A stretch of 64,000 nucleotides of DNA, taken from positions 1,886,957-1,950,956 of the forward strand of contig NZ_CM001436.1 in NCBI RefSeq assembly GCF_000243255.1, read 5' to 3'. Numbering within the stretch: position 1 is the stretch's first letter; each line of letters starts with the position of its first letter. Source of the stretch: Methanoplanus limicola DSM 2279 (GTDB lineage: Archaea > Halobacteriota > Methanomicrobia > Methanomicrobiales > Methanomicrobiaceae). The notes beneath the pieces were generated by a model. It was not told where the DNA came from. It did no database searches and was given only the letters and a program-made list of their open reading frames with translations. Of the stretch, positions 1 to 8,600 are shown piece by piece. The position numbers were made by a program, and so were the translations under genes.

Positions 1-327
1 CTTGCAGAATACCGCAGAATTAAAAATTCTGAGACGGGATGGCTCACCTATCTCTGGAAGTTAAAGCCCGGAAATATATATGGTACTATTTCAGAGGAGA
101 TGCTGGAAATTCTGGAGACTCTTGAAGCAAGGGCAAAATACGAGGAGATGAATGACTTTTACATCTGCCCGGTCTGCGGTGTGAGATATACTTTTGATGA
201 GGCTCTCGGATGTAATTTTATCTGCGGCAACTGTGAGGAGAAGATGGATCACTTTGACAATGAATTAATTTCGGATGCTCTCAGAAAAAGGGTTGATCTG
301 CTCAAGGAAAATCTCAACGTTGCCTGA
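1..327 (+). CDS. tfe: Transcription factor E (TFE, TFIIE-alpha homologue), 3' part
   Basis: The reading frame is open from base 1 and ends at TGA 325-327, so the N-terminal winged helix lies outside the window and about 108 C-terminal residues are seen. The visible part starts with the RRIKNSETGWLTYLWKL stretch typical of the end of the TFE winged helix, followed by a helical linker and a zinc ribbon with two Cys pairs, CPVC and CGNC, at about nt 169-235. In archaea TFE binds RNA polymerase and the TBP-TFB-promoter complex and helps open the promoter. The stop overlaps the probable TTG start of the next gene, suggesting co-transcription. Confidence 0.93.
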   Translation, partial: LAEYRRIKNSETGWLTYLWKLKPGNIYGTISEEMLEILETLEARAKYEEMNDFYICPVCGVRYTFDEALGCNFICGNCEEKMDHFDNELISDALRKRVDLLKENLNVA

Positions 328-820
328 TATTACAGCTGATGAGGCTATAGAGATCCTGAGAAATGCGGGCTGTGAGGAGAAGGTTATCAGCCACTGTATT
401 GCAGTGAAGGATCTTGCCCTTAAGTTTTTAAAAAAATCCGGAGCAGACAGAGATCTTGTTGAAACAGGGGCGCTCCTTCATGATGTTGGCCGCTGTAAAA
501 GCCACGGGCTTGATCATGCAGTTATCGGTGCCCGGATATGCCGGGATCTTGGGCTTGATGAAAGGGTTTGCAGGATTGTTGAACGGCATATCGGCGCCGG
601 AATTACATATGAGGAATGTATAAAAGAGAGGCTTGAACCCGGCAATTACATTCCGGAATCTGTTGAGGAGAAGATTGTCGCACATGCTGATAATCTGATT
701 AAGGGGACAGGAGAGATTACAACTGAAGAGAGGCTGAAGCGCTCTGATAAGTTATCTCCTGAGGCCGGAAGAAGAATACTCCTGTTATCTGAGGAGATTG
801 AAAAATACAGGGAAGACTGA
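320..820 (+). CDS. HD-domain phosphohydrolase family protein (TIGR00295 type)
   Basis: A 166-residue protein with an HD metal-binding signature: H and D in LLHDVGR, a downstream HGLDHA, and a second His/Asp pair in VERHIGAG and AHADNL. This matches the archaeal HDIG family TIGR00295, whose substrate is unknown to me. I choose the TTG at 320 because the protein then begins (M)PDITADEAIEIL as expected, an AAGGA lies about 12 bases upstream, and the start overlaps the TFE stop. The ATG at 275 would add 15 residues translated from inside TFE and is less likely. It is probably co-transcribed with tfe. Confidence 0.8.
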   Translation: MPDITADEAIEILRNAGCEEKVISHCIAVKDLALKFLKKSGADRDLVETGALLHDVGRCKSHGLDHAVIGARICRDLGLDERVCRIVERHIGAGITYEECIKERLEPGNYIPESVEEKIVAHADNLIKGTGEITTEERLKRSDKLSPEAGRRILLLSEEIEKYRED

Positions 821-935
821 TCCGGGGCAGAAACAGACTCTGCCCGGATGAAGATCTCACTTTTTTAAAGAATTCATTTCTGAACGGTATAATTTATCCT
901 TTATTATTCCGGAAATACGGCAAAAAATCAGGTAT
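821..935. other. Convergent intergenic region
   Basis: The region separates two converging genes. It carries a T-rich run near 872-878 that could end transcription of the HD gene. No ORF or RNA is recognisable. Confidence 0.4.
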
Positions 936-1439
936 TTATTCAAGAATTATCTTTCTGACCTGCGGCAGGGATTTTAAGTCGGCATATAGATCTGCCGGGG
1001 GCGCTGTATCAACTATTATCACAAGACGCGGCTCTTCTGATAACAGAGGATCTGTTACAAATATCTGCCTTATCGCAAGACCGTATTTTGTGATTATATT
1101 TACTGCCGAACTGATAATTCCCTTCTCTCTTGCATCATTGACATAGACGGTGATGACGGTAAGTCCGAGCGCATCTGCTACGGCTGTAAGGTCGGGTGTC
1201 ACTTTCATATTCAGGAAAATCTCTTTTATTGCCGCGCTTTTTATTATCCTCTTTGCAGTTGCGTCCACAACACGCCGGTCTGTTCCTGTCTTCTTTGCAA
1301 TGTGTGTTGCAGGTATTTCTATACCGTTACAGATGATTTTCCCGCTTTCAGAGACACCAAATCCATTTTCAAGCAGATATCTGACGACAATTGTCTGTGC
1401 CGGAGAATCTGAGAACTCTTCTAATATCCTTGCCCACAT
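936..1439 (-). CDS. Predicted regulator of amino-acid metabolism with ACT domain (COG2150 type)
   Basis: A 167-residue protein. Residues 1-75 hold a helix-turn-helix-like region (PATHIAKKTGTDRRVVDATAKRI). Residues 80-167 have the beta-alpha-beta-beta-alpha-beta pattern of an ACT ligand-binding domain (LTVITVYVNDAREKG, RLVIIVDTAPPADLYADL). This layout and length fit the archaeal COG2150 family, predicted to sense an amino acid. It is divergent from the tRNA-Leu gene. The ligand and targets cannot be told from the sequence. No strong Shine-Dalgarno precedes the ATG at 1439, so the mRNA may be leaderless. Confidence 0.75.
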   Translation of the reverse strand: MWARILEEFSDSPAQTIVVRYLLENGFGVSESGKIICNGIEIPATHIAKKTGTDRRVVDATAKRIIKSAAIKEIFLNMKVTPDLTAVADALGLTVITVYVNDAREKGIISSAVNIITKYGLAIRQIFVTDPLLSEEPRLVIIVDTAPPADLYADLKSLPQVRKIILE

Positions 1440-1593
1440 TAATATTATTTTGGCATTTTGTTCATAAATACCATTGTTTTTGGAAACTGAATGTTAAGAA
1501 ACGGATTTAAATCCGGAAAAATAATATAAATTCCATCAAAACCCAAATCGGAATCTATTTTAAGTGAAAGATCATTCTTTATAGAGTAACAAC

Positions 1594-1678
1594 GCGAGGA
1601 TTGCCAAGCCCGGTCAAAGGCGCCAGGTTGAGGGCCTGGTCTCGTAGGAGTTCGCAGGTTCGAATCCTGCTCCTCGCA
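1594..1678 (+). tRNA. tRNA-Leu (anticodon GAG)
   Basis: The 85-nt sequence folds as a class II tRNA. The acceptor stem GCGAGGA (1594-1600) pairs with TCCTCGC (1671-1677), with discriminator A at 1678. The anticodon stem CCAGG/CCTGG encloses TTGAGGG, giving anticodon GAG, which reads CUC/CUU leucine codons. A variable arm (TCTCGTAGGAG region) and a T arm with GGTTCGAATCC are present. CCA is not encoded and no intron is seen. Confidence 0.96.
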
Positions 1679-2395
1679 TTTTTCAGTCAGGTTAAAACCC
1701 GGCAAAGACTTTTATAAAATCTGTTCAGACTGAAATCCGTCAGAGAAGGCGTTATTTTTTACTCAATTATTGTTTATACGGGCTGGAAAATAGATTATTT
1801 CCTCTGATTTCTCTTCGATAAAATGTTGTATTTCTCCTTTTTTTGCATTTCAGCCGGGTAATGTGATACTAAGAGGTATTTTTATTCCTGTAAGTGCGTA
1901 CCCTGTGATTTTTGCTGTACAAAGAAGGGTTTAAACAGGCGGTTTATAGCCTTTGAACATTTTATTGCAGCATGTGAATATATCTCCGGGACTTATGATA
2001 TTTAATAGCCGTTTCGGGGTTATTTCCGGAAAAAAACGGATTATACCAGTTCTGACTGACACGTCAGAGATTACGGCCAATCTGGACTTTATTTCCCTTA
2101 AATCTAAAGGATTTTAGTTTATACTGGCGTTTACAGAGGCGCATATTTCCGGAGGATGTTTTGTATGGGTATGTCCCGAAAATGGCAATACAGGCTTTCT
2201 GTGTGGATTCGGTATTTTGGGTCTGGTGGTGTTTCTGCGGATTTACCGGATATTTCTGAGTTGGGCCGGGCAGGAATTATGAAATTTGCTGCTTATGGGT
2301 ACATGGAGATAACGAACAAAGAGTCTGCTGATTCCGGGCTGAGCGTTATGCAGTATGGAATCAGGAGAGGGTAAAAGGAAAAAAACAATATTTTT
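1679..2395. other. Long intergenic region without a convincing gene
   Basis: The 717 bases after the tRNA contain several AT-rich stretches and short T runs but no recognised RNA or protein family. The only candidate is the doubtful small ORF at 2165-2374. Confidence 0.5.
2165..2374 (+). CDS. Doubtful small ORF
   Basis: A 69-codon frame with ATG at 2165, nine bases after a GGAGG at 2151-2155; an in-frame ATG at 2156 lies directly against that GGAGG and is a worse start. The translation (RKWQYRLSVWIRYFG near the N-terminus) matches nothing I know and its composition is not clearly coding. It is listed only because of the Shine-Dalgarno. It could equally be chance. Confidence 0.2.
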   Translation: MGMSRKWQYRLSVWIRYFGSGGVSADLPDISELGRAGIMKFAAYGYMEITNKESADSGLSVMQYGIRRG

Positions 2396-3304
2396 TTATG
2401 TAGAACCGGAATTTGTGCTCCCTTTGTTTATATCCGGAAGTTTGCCCCTGAAGTGCCAGAATACTGCTGCAAGGACCAGATAAAAAAAGGCACATGCCCA
2501 CCCGAATTCACCAAGCATCATCCCGGAGGCCTCCGTAGGAACGGTCAGGGCCGGATAAAACTGCTGGATAAAATAATTCCATAACCCATGAAAGAGAATC
2601 GCAGTATAAACGCTTCCTGACTTAAGCCTGAGCCATGCCAGAATAAGCCCTGCACCCATGACAGACGGGACAAAAACAAGGACTGAATACCAAAGCGGAC
2701 CTGCACCGCTGTATGTGGAAAAGAAGATAAGAGGAAAGTGCCATATTGTCCAGATGGCGCCCGAAATCAGGGCAAGTTTTGTAAATCCCATGTATTTTGC
2801 CATCTCAGGGACCAAAAGTCCTCTCCAGCCGATCTCCTCTCCTGCTGCGGCAGAAAGATCAAATCCTATTGCTAAAAGAAAGGGTAATATAAAGCCTGTA
2901 CTGAAAATAACTGATGCCACAGTATTATTAAATTCAGCAATTCCAAAAATCCACGCTGAGCTGAACATTAACAGACCGGCTAAGATCGGAATTATTGCAG
3001 ATATAAAAAGCCAGATCGGTTTACAGATACAAAAGCCAAATCCGGCAAAATTCCTCTGATAATAATAGCGTGTTATAAATGCCGAGATTCCGGGACACCA
3101 CATTGTAAAAATCGTAAATGTGAGCAGATTCTGATTATCTCCGGTGCTGGTCGCCGATGTAACCAGGAACCACCCGATGCAGCTAAAAAATAATGTAAGA
3201 AAAAGAAAAAGGCAGACCTTTTTTCGTGCGTTATCTTCTCCGGGAGATATATCTTCCTTCAGTTTTTCAGGCAGAATTGGCATACTTATAGTAAACAGCT
3301 TCAT
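2396..3304 (-). CDS. CPBP family intramembrane metalloprotease (CAAX/Abi type)
   Basis: A 302-residue membrane protein with about eight hydrophobic segments. It has the three CPBP motifs: EExxxR in AGEEIGWRGLLVPE (residues ~153-166), FxxxH-like IWHFPLIF (~190) and HGLWNYF (~238). The conserved Glu and His residues bind the catalytic metal in this family, which includes Rce1-type prenyl-protein proteases and bacteriocin immunity proteins. The substrate is unknown here. The N-terminal hydrophilic stretch before the first helix is about 30 residues. It lies downstream of the toxin operon on the same strand but 196 bp away, so it is probably a separate unit. Confidence 0.85.
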   Translation of the reverse strand: MKLFTISMPILPEKLKEDISPGEDNARKKVCLFLFLTLFFSCIGWFLVTSATSTGDNQNLLTFTIFTMWCPGISAFITRYYYQRNFAGFGFCICKPIWLFISAIIPILAGLLMFSSAWIFGIAEFNNTVASVIFSTGFILPFLLAIGFDLSAAAGEEIGWRGLLVPEMAKYMGFTKLALISGAIWTIWHFPLIFFSTYSGAGPLWYSVLVFVPSVMGAGLILAWLRLKSGSVYTAILFHGLWNYFIQQFYPALTVPTEASGMMLGEFGWACAFFYLVLAAVFWHFRGKLPDINKGSTNSGST

Positions 3305-3500
3305 TAAATTAATATTTTTGCCGGAATTCCGGTTTTGCCGATATTCCGGTTTTGAAACCAGGTTTGAATATATGTTGTATAAATCCCAAAATATCCATTA
3401 GAGCCATAATTGAATTTGAGAGTTCGATTCTTTGGCGAGTACTTTAAAATGTTAAGATAGGGCCGGCAGCTCTACCTGATTCAGTATCACAAATCCGTAA

Positions 3501-3839
3501 TTATAGATCAAGAAGATCTCTTATCAGTTCTTTTATACATTCAAGATCTGTTTTTGACAATATGCCGGTTCTTTTAATAAATCTCTCTTTATCAAGAGCT
3601 GATACCTGGAAACAGAGTGCAAAACTCAACATTGAAAGTCCGTTTTCTGAATCTGGTCCAACCATATGGGTATGGGGAAAACGGGCGGCATTCTCTGAAG
3701 TTGTAAATGGGACCACTGTGTACATTCCAACCGATTCTGCAAGAATGACTGCCGGACGTATGCCGGACTGCTCATGGCCGCGGGTACCTTCAGGTTCAAT
3801 CAGCCAGACTTCTCCAGGCTCTCTGAAATTGTTCACCAT
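3501..3839 (-). CDS. MazF/PemK-family mRNA interferase toxin
   Basis: A 112-residue protein with the full MazF/PemK pattern: GEVWLIEP start strand, RGHEQSGIRPAVIL (the Arg/Pro loop with the conserved catalytic Arg region), YTVVPFTTS (conserved Thr/Ser), FALCFQVSALDKERF, and the closing RTGILSKTDLECIKELIRDLL helix. Family members cleave RNA as ribosome-independent or ribosome-dependent endoribonucleases and are held in check by an antitoxin. Its ATG directly follows the TGA stop of the 177-residue gene upstream, so it is the third gene of a tightly coupled operon. No MazE-type antitoxin is adjacent; the neutralising partner would have to be one of the two upstream proteins. Confidence 0.86.
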   Translation of the reverse strand: MVNNFREPGEVWLIEPEGTRGHEQSGIRPAVILAESVGMYTVVPFTTSENAARFPHTHMVGPDSENGLSMLSFALCFQVSALDKERFIKRTGILSKTDLECIKELIRDLLDL

Positions 3840-4373
3840 TCAAAATCCTTTCAGTAATTTTAGGGATGCCCGCTGTATCGGCCCGGTCTCCTCTTTAAGC
3901 CAGTCAAGATCTTCTAAAGTTGGTTCAAATAAAAACTCCTTTGCTTTTGAAATTCCCTTTGCGATTTTTGTATCCGGATAAAACCCTTTCTCCTGTTTAA
4001 CTATTCCAAAAGCTTCGATGGGTGATTTACCCAGATTTTCGGTCAGGTAGGCATATGTTGCTCCTATCTCAAGAAGAGAAGGACTTTTTAAAAAGAGGTT
4101 ATCAAGTGCATGGACTGTTATTTTCTCATCTTCTGATAATGTGGTATCAGTGATGAGATTTTTAAATTCGTAATTGTGGTTGTAGTAATCCCTGGTAAAC
4201 TCTTTGGAGTATGAACCCCTGATATTCAGTCTGAAGGAATAATTCAGGCTCATGCCTTTTAACTGAAGCATGCAGATAATCTTTTGTGCTGCCAGTTTTT
4301 CCTCAAACCTGTTGCAGTCAATTGGATATTTCAGTTCTTTAAAGACTGCAACGGCTTTCTTCCAGTCACCCAT
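3840..4373 (-). CDS. YwgA/Panacea-like protein, candidate antitoxin
   Basis: A 177-residue soluble protein. Residues ~20-65 read as K-x3-QK-x7-KG-x4-Y-x-F, then GSYSKEFTRDYY, which resembles the K..QK...L...G....Y.F...GPYS..L..D pattern of YwgA and DUF4065 (Panacea) proteins. Panacea domains are known as antitoxin modules paired with varied toxins; that this one is homologous is my inference from the motif. It sits between a winged-helix regulator (1-bp gap upstream) and a MazF toxin (0-bp gap downstream). No catalytic motif is visible. It could alternatively be a regulatory protein unrelated to the toxin. Confidence 0.6.
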   Translation of the reverse strand: MGDWKKAVAVFKELKYPIDCNRFEEKLAAQKIICMLQLKGMSLNYSFRLNIRGSYSKEFTRDYYNHNYEFKNLITDTTLSEDEKITVHALDNLFLKSPSLLEIGATYAYLTENLGKSPIEAFGIVKQEKGFYPDTKIAKGISKAKEFLFEPTLEDLDWLKEETGPIQRASLKLLKGF

Positions 4374-4374
4374 T

Positions 4375-4707
4375 TTATTTCTCCTCTCCTATGAGCATAT
4401 CAAGCCATTTTTTTATTTTATTCCATTCTTCAAGGCCGGACGGGGTAATGGTGTATAATTCAAGGTTCTCTTTTGATTCAAATGGTACTTTTTGCATCCG
4501 GAGATACCCCATATCTACGAGTGCGTTTAAATTTGAATAGGTTGAGCCGTCATTTCCGATATTAAGCCCGTTTTTTATCTGTCTTGCTGTTGCTCCGTCT
4601 TCACCGAGTTCAGATAATGCCCAGAGTATTTTTATCCGGATTAGTGAGAATAATTTAGAGTTTAAATTCCCGGATTCATCAACTATTTCAAGAAATTTTT
4701 CTTCCAT
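4375..4707 (-). CDS. Winged-helix DNA-binding regulator (ArsR/PadR-like)
   Basis: A 110-residue protein whose central part is a winged helix: IRIKILWALSELGEDGATARQIKNGL, NDGSTYSNLNALVDMGYLRM as the recognition helix, and LELYTITPSGLEEW as wing and final helix. This is the layout of PF13601-like or PadR-like one-domain regulators. It leads the toxin operon and is followed after one base by the 177-residue gene. Two palindromes just upstream (4724-4740, 4744-4755) are natural autoregulatory targets. Confidence 0.8.
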   Translation of the reverse strand: MEEKFLEIVDESGNLNSKLFSLIRIKILWALSELGEDGATARQIKNGLNIGNDGSTYSNLNALVDMGYLRMQKVPFESKENLELYTITPSGLEEWNKIKKWLDMLIGEEK

Positions 4708-4723
4708 ATGTCTCTACGCACCC

Positions 4724-4755
4724 ATTACAGTTTTTGTAATATGATTATTCATAAT
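4724..4755 (-). promoter_or_regulatory. Two adjacent palindromes upstream of the toxin operon
   Basis: ATTACA-N5-TGTAAT (4724-4740) and ATTAT-TC-ATAAT (4744-4755) are both perfect inverted repeats. They lie 17-48 bases upstream of the ATG of the winged-helix gene, where a bound repressor would block the promoter. They are candidate operators for that regulator. This is inference from position and symmetry. Confidence 0.45.
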
Positions 4756-4941
4756 AGTAACTTGAAGTTTAAATTAATTTTTGAAGAAACATTTTTTATA
4801 AAGTTTGGCTGCATGAGGTTATCCTGGAAGAATGACTGAAAGGTTTTGGACGTTATGCCGGATATGAACTAAATTGTTTGGAGGCTTGTGGCTTGCATAT
4901 CGGAATTGTATTGATGAGAGGAGGGTTGGAAAAAAGGGAAT

Positions 4942-5526
4942 TTACAGGAATTCAACATTCCGGACAAGGAAGTATGCAATCTTTGAGGCATCCCCGATGT
5001 CAACAACCCCGTTGCCGTTGAAGTCTGCTGAAATTTCCGGCTCGGTTTTATCTGCAACCATATAGGCAACTTTTGAGACATCACCAATATCAACAAAGGC
5101 GTTTGTGTTGAAATCGCCTTCAAGTTCTGCAATATGCAGATCAAATGTCCGGCTGTCTCCGGGCTGATATACCAGAGTGTCACTGACATCATTGCTCCAT
5201 ATTTTAAAAGTTATTTCCTGACTTACTGTATCTGCATCTCCTTCTACAAGAAGCCGGTCATCAAAAAGTCCTGTGCCGCCGTAAATGCCTGCATCGGTTA
5301 CAGTAATCCGTCCGGCCTCTTCCTCACCGATAAAGGCCCTGATGATTGTTCCGGACGGTGCAGGTATGTCTCCGATTGTTACGCTTCCGGAGTATTCGCA
5401 GGGGAATGTCGGAATAGATGATGATTCCGCCCCATCAACTGATGCTGCACCTGCAATTCCGCATGACAATATCATCCCAACTGCCAGAATTATTCCTGAT
5501 ATTCCGTATTTTGTTAATTCAGCCAT
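4942..5526 (-). CDS. Secreted dockerin-domain protein
   Basis: With the ATG at 5526 the protein has 194 residues. This start is preceded by GGTGG at suitable spacing and avoids overlap with the gene upstream, unlike the longer frame to 5640. It has a signal peptide (hydrophobic GISGIILAVGMILSCGIAGA), then a beta-rich domain (SGSVTIGDIPAPSGTIIRAF ... ITFKIW), then a type I dockerin-like tail with two calcium loops, DFNTNAFVDIGD and DFNGNGVVDIGD, each followed by a helix. Dockerins bind cohesin modules outside the cell. It lies 74 bp downstream of the giant S-layer-like gene on the same strand, so the two may be made and assembled together. The final residues after the second helix (VRNVEFL) give no anchor. 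Confidence 0.82.
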   Translation of the reverse strand: MAELTKYGISGIILAVGMILSCGIAGAASVDGAESSSIPTFPCEYSGSVTIGDIPAPSGTIIRAFIGEEEAGRITVTDAGIYGGTGLFDDRLLVEGDADTVSQEITFKIWSNDVSDTLVYQPGDSRTFDLHIAELEGDFNTNAFVDIGDVSKVAYMVADKTEPEISADFNGNGVVDIGDASKIAYFLVRNVEFL

Positions 5527-5600
5527 ATTTTTCCACCTTTTTTCTGATAATCTGTTTTTTCCTGATTTATTCTGTATATCCTGAACTTGATTCTCCTGAT

Positions 5601-8600
5601 TCAGTTCAGTGCTGCAATTGTTCCTTCTTCTCTCATCCATACCCAGTATGCCTCTGCCGGATTCATATTCCTTGTATCGCTGTATATACCGCTTCCGCCG
5701 TTTACAATTGATATATCAAACGCCTGTCTGTCTGCATCCCATCTGATTGCCTTTGTCCATTTGTCTGATACATCTATCAGTGTATCTTTGGCAGTTGCGG
5801 ACTGAGTGGCTGAAAATCCTACTGCATTCCATCCTGCACTAAGCTTCTTTGAAGGTGGTGTCTGAAGTGGATCGGAGCTGAAGGTTAATTTGATTTCTTT
5901 CTCACCTGAAGTTCCGCCGATACTTTCATTGTTGTAGATCCATATCCCGTCAAGTGGAGTTATAACTGTATCTGCCTTTAAATTGCTCCATCTTCCGGAT
6001 GTTCCATTATACATCAGTGCCGAATGACCCCCAGAATTGACATCTCCAAAGAGTTTCCCGGCAGTGTTGTTTCCATTTGATGTGTCAAGGCGTTTAGGAG
6101 TGGATATGAAGTTCCAACCCGGTTTTATTATAATTTTTCCGTTTTTGTATTGTGGTCCTGGTACCGGTGTTGGAATAGGAATAACCCCACTGTAGAGGTT
6201 GAATGTCGTTGTTGCGGTTGCATCTGCTTCAATTGCCTCAACTTTGACTATGTATTCATCCGGTATGAACTCAGTTGTGTCAACATCCATAGACCATTCA
6301 TTGTAGGTCTCGCCTTCTGTAACCTGTATGGTTGAAGATATGCCACTAAACTCGCCGGTCTGAGTTTTTTGTGTTGGCTGGAAGGATGAGGATGTAACTT
6401 CAACAATAAGGCCATCGCCAATGGCAAGGTTGGTTGTTCCGCCGACTGTTATGTTATCTCCGGTTAAGTGGTTTCCAATGTAATTGATTCTGATCCATGG
6501 CTCCTCAACGAGGAATGTCAGTTTGGTATAGGTATCGTCAACGTCTGAAGAGTCTATACAGTCTATCAGTGCCTCAGCAGCGTCTGAACCCTGAAGTTTC
6601 CCTGTGCCCCAGATTATGAACTGTGAGTTCCAATTGCTTTCTCCAGAAACTGTATCCTTCTTAACCAAAACCTGAGAATTGTCTGCTTCAGTGATAACAT
6701 CAAAGCGGTTATTGTACATCGGGTGCTGAATAACTACAAAGTACTGTCCTGCTGCAAGGTTAGATGTCTGTGCGGATGAAAGTCCGTGTTCAAACTCACC
6801 GTTCCCGTTTACCGCTGTGGTAACCATACCTGAATCCAGACATTGATCTTTGCGGCCATTCCAGTAGTTTTTGCCCAGAACCCAGACTGCAACGCTGTTA
6901 ACCGGACTTCCGGTTGCCTTCCCTGTAATCTTCACCGGGTCTCCTTTGGCAACGGCTGAACTCCTCATTTTGGCTGATACGGAAGGATTTTCAAGGTTTA
7001 TCTCTGTGCAGTCAAACTCTGCATCTGCAAAACCTTCATTGGTAACCGGTGCTGAAACAGCATATAACCTGTATTCAGCCGGAGCCAGATCCTGTTCAGA
7101 TGGCCGCCATGTGTACACCCATACTCCGTTGTTTCCTACCGGTGCTTTGATGAAAGTGGACTCATCACCTGATATTACCTGGGTGTCAGGGAATTCAGGG
7201 TTTACACCATCAGAAATTATGCTCTTTCCGGCAAGGTAGAGATAAGTGGTCGCTGATTTATTGTTGACACCAAATATTGTTATCTTCTCCCTGAATGCGT
7301 AATTTCCGCCGTCCGGAGAACTAATTACAACTGGTTTAACTGCGGTTTCATCTGATGGCTCAAGGTAGAATACTTCTGAGTCTGAATATACTTCTCCGTT
7401 TTCAGTGAGAGTTGCACTGATGGTGTATTTTCCAGACAAAAATCCGGTTGCGTTTACTGGTACTGTAAATATTCCGCTGTTCTGACCCGTTTTTGTAATG
7501 TTTGTATGTCCCTTCATTACAGGAACTGAGTCTCCGAACCGGCTCAGCTCAAAGTATATGGGGGCATCCGACTCCGAGTTTGCTCTTCCTGTAATTGTGA
7601 ATGTGGAGTTTGTTTTATGATCGTCTGTGTAATCAAAGGATATACCTTTTTTAAGGACAGTGAAATAGGATTTGTAATAGGTATCATCAATATCCGGTGA
7701 GTTTATCAAACTAATCAGGGCATCTGCTGCATCTTTTCCCCTCAGCCTATTTGGGCCTTCAATGATGAATTTAGCATAGTCTGGGTTGCTGTAATAAGAA
7801 CATTTCTGAATTACATAGGTATAATCTCCGTCCTTTTCGGTTATGACTTCAAAAAGTCCGTTATACATCGGGTGCTGTACAATGACGTATATCTCCCTGC
7901 CAAGAGTCTCAATATCTCCGGCAGGGACTGTAATACTGAACCTGGATGTCTGGTTGTCCACCGGAACTGTGTAGTTTTTGTAACCGTTATATCCAATAGC
8001 CCACAGAGCTATATGTGGCGGAGATCCGGTTGCGACACCGGATATTTCAAGATTTTCGCCTGTGTATGCCTCCCTGTCCTCATAGTTTAAAGTGATAAAC
8101 GGCTTTTTTATTACAACACTTGTACTGGAATGCTGGACTTCAGATAATCCTGCTTTGTTTGCCGGTTCTGATACTGCATATACGGTGTAGGTTCCAGCAT
8201 CAAGTGGTAGTTTTGATGTCTCCCAGTTGTATTCCCAGGTATTATCTTCATTTACAGGTGTTCCGTTGTATTTGCTTGTAACAGGATTATATGTGGTCTG
8301 TGGATTTGTTATCAGTCCTCCATTGGAAGGAAGGTTTGGTCCGGTAATGAACAGATAAACCCTGTCTGTATCCTCATTTGTGCCGCTGAAAGCAGCTACA
8401 TCACCAATGTAATATGAACCATATCCTGACGGGTTAATTGTGACATCGCCTTTTGTGACCGCTATTATGGCAGTGCCGTATTCCTGCACATCTGTCTGTG
8501 GGTTTTTCCATTCCATTCTGATGGTGTACCCATAAGGTTTTGTGAATCTGTCTGTTGTAAAGGATACTGTGGCTTTTCCTTCTGAATTCAGGTGAACTCT

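Noticed and set aside
1445-1705. Minus-strand frame of 86 codons through the tRNA gene
   Set aside because: It is antisense to the tRNA and includes tRNA sequence; no ribosome site.
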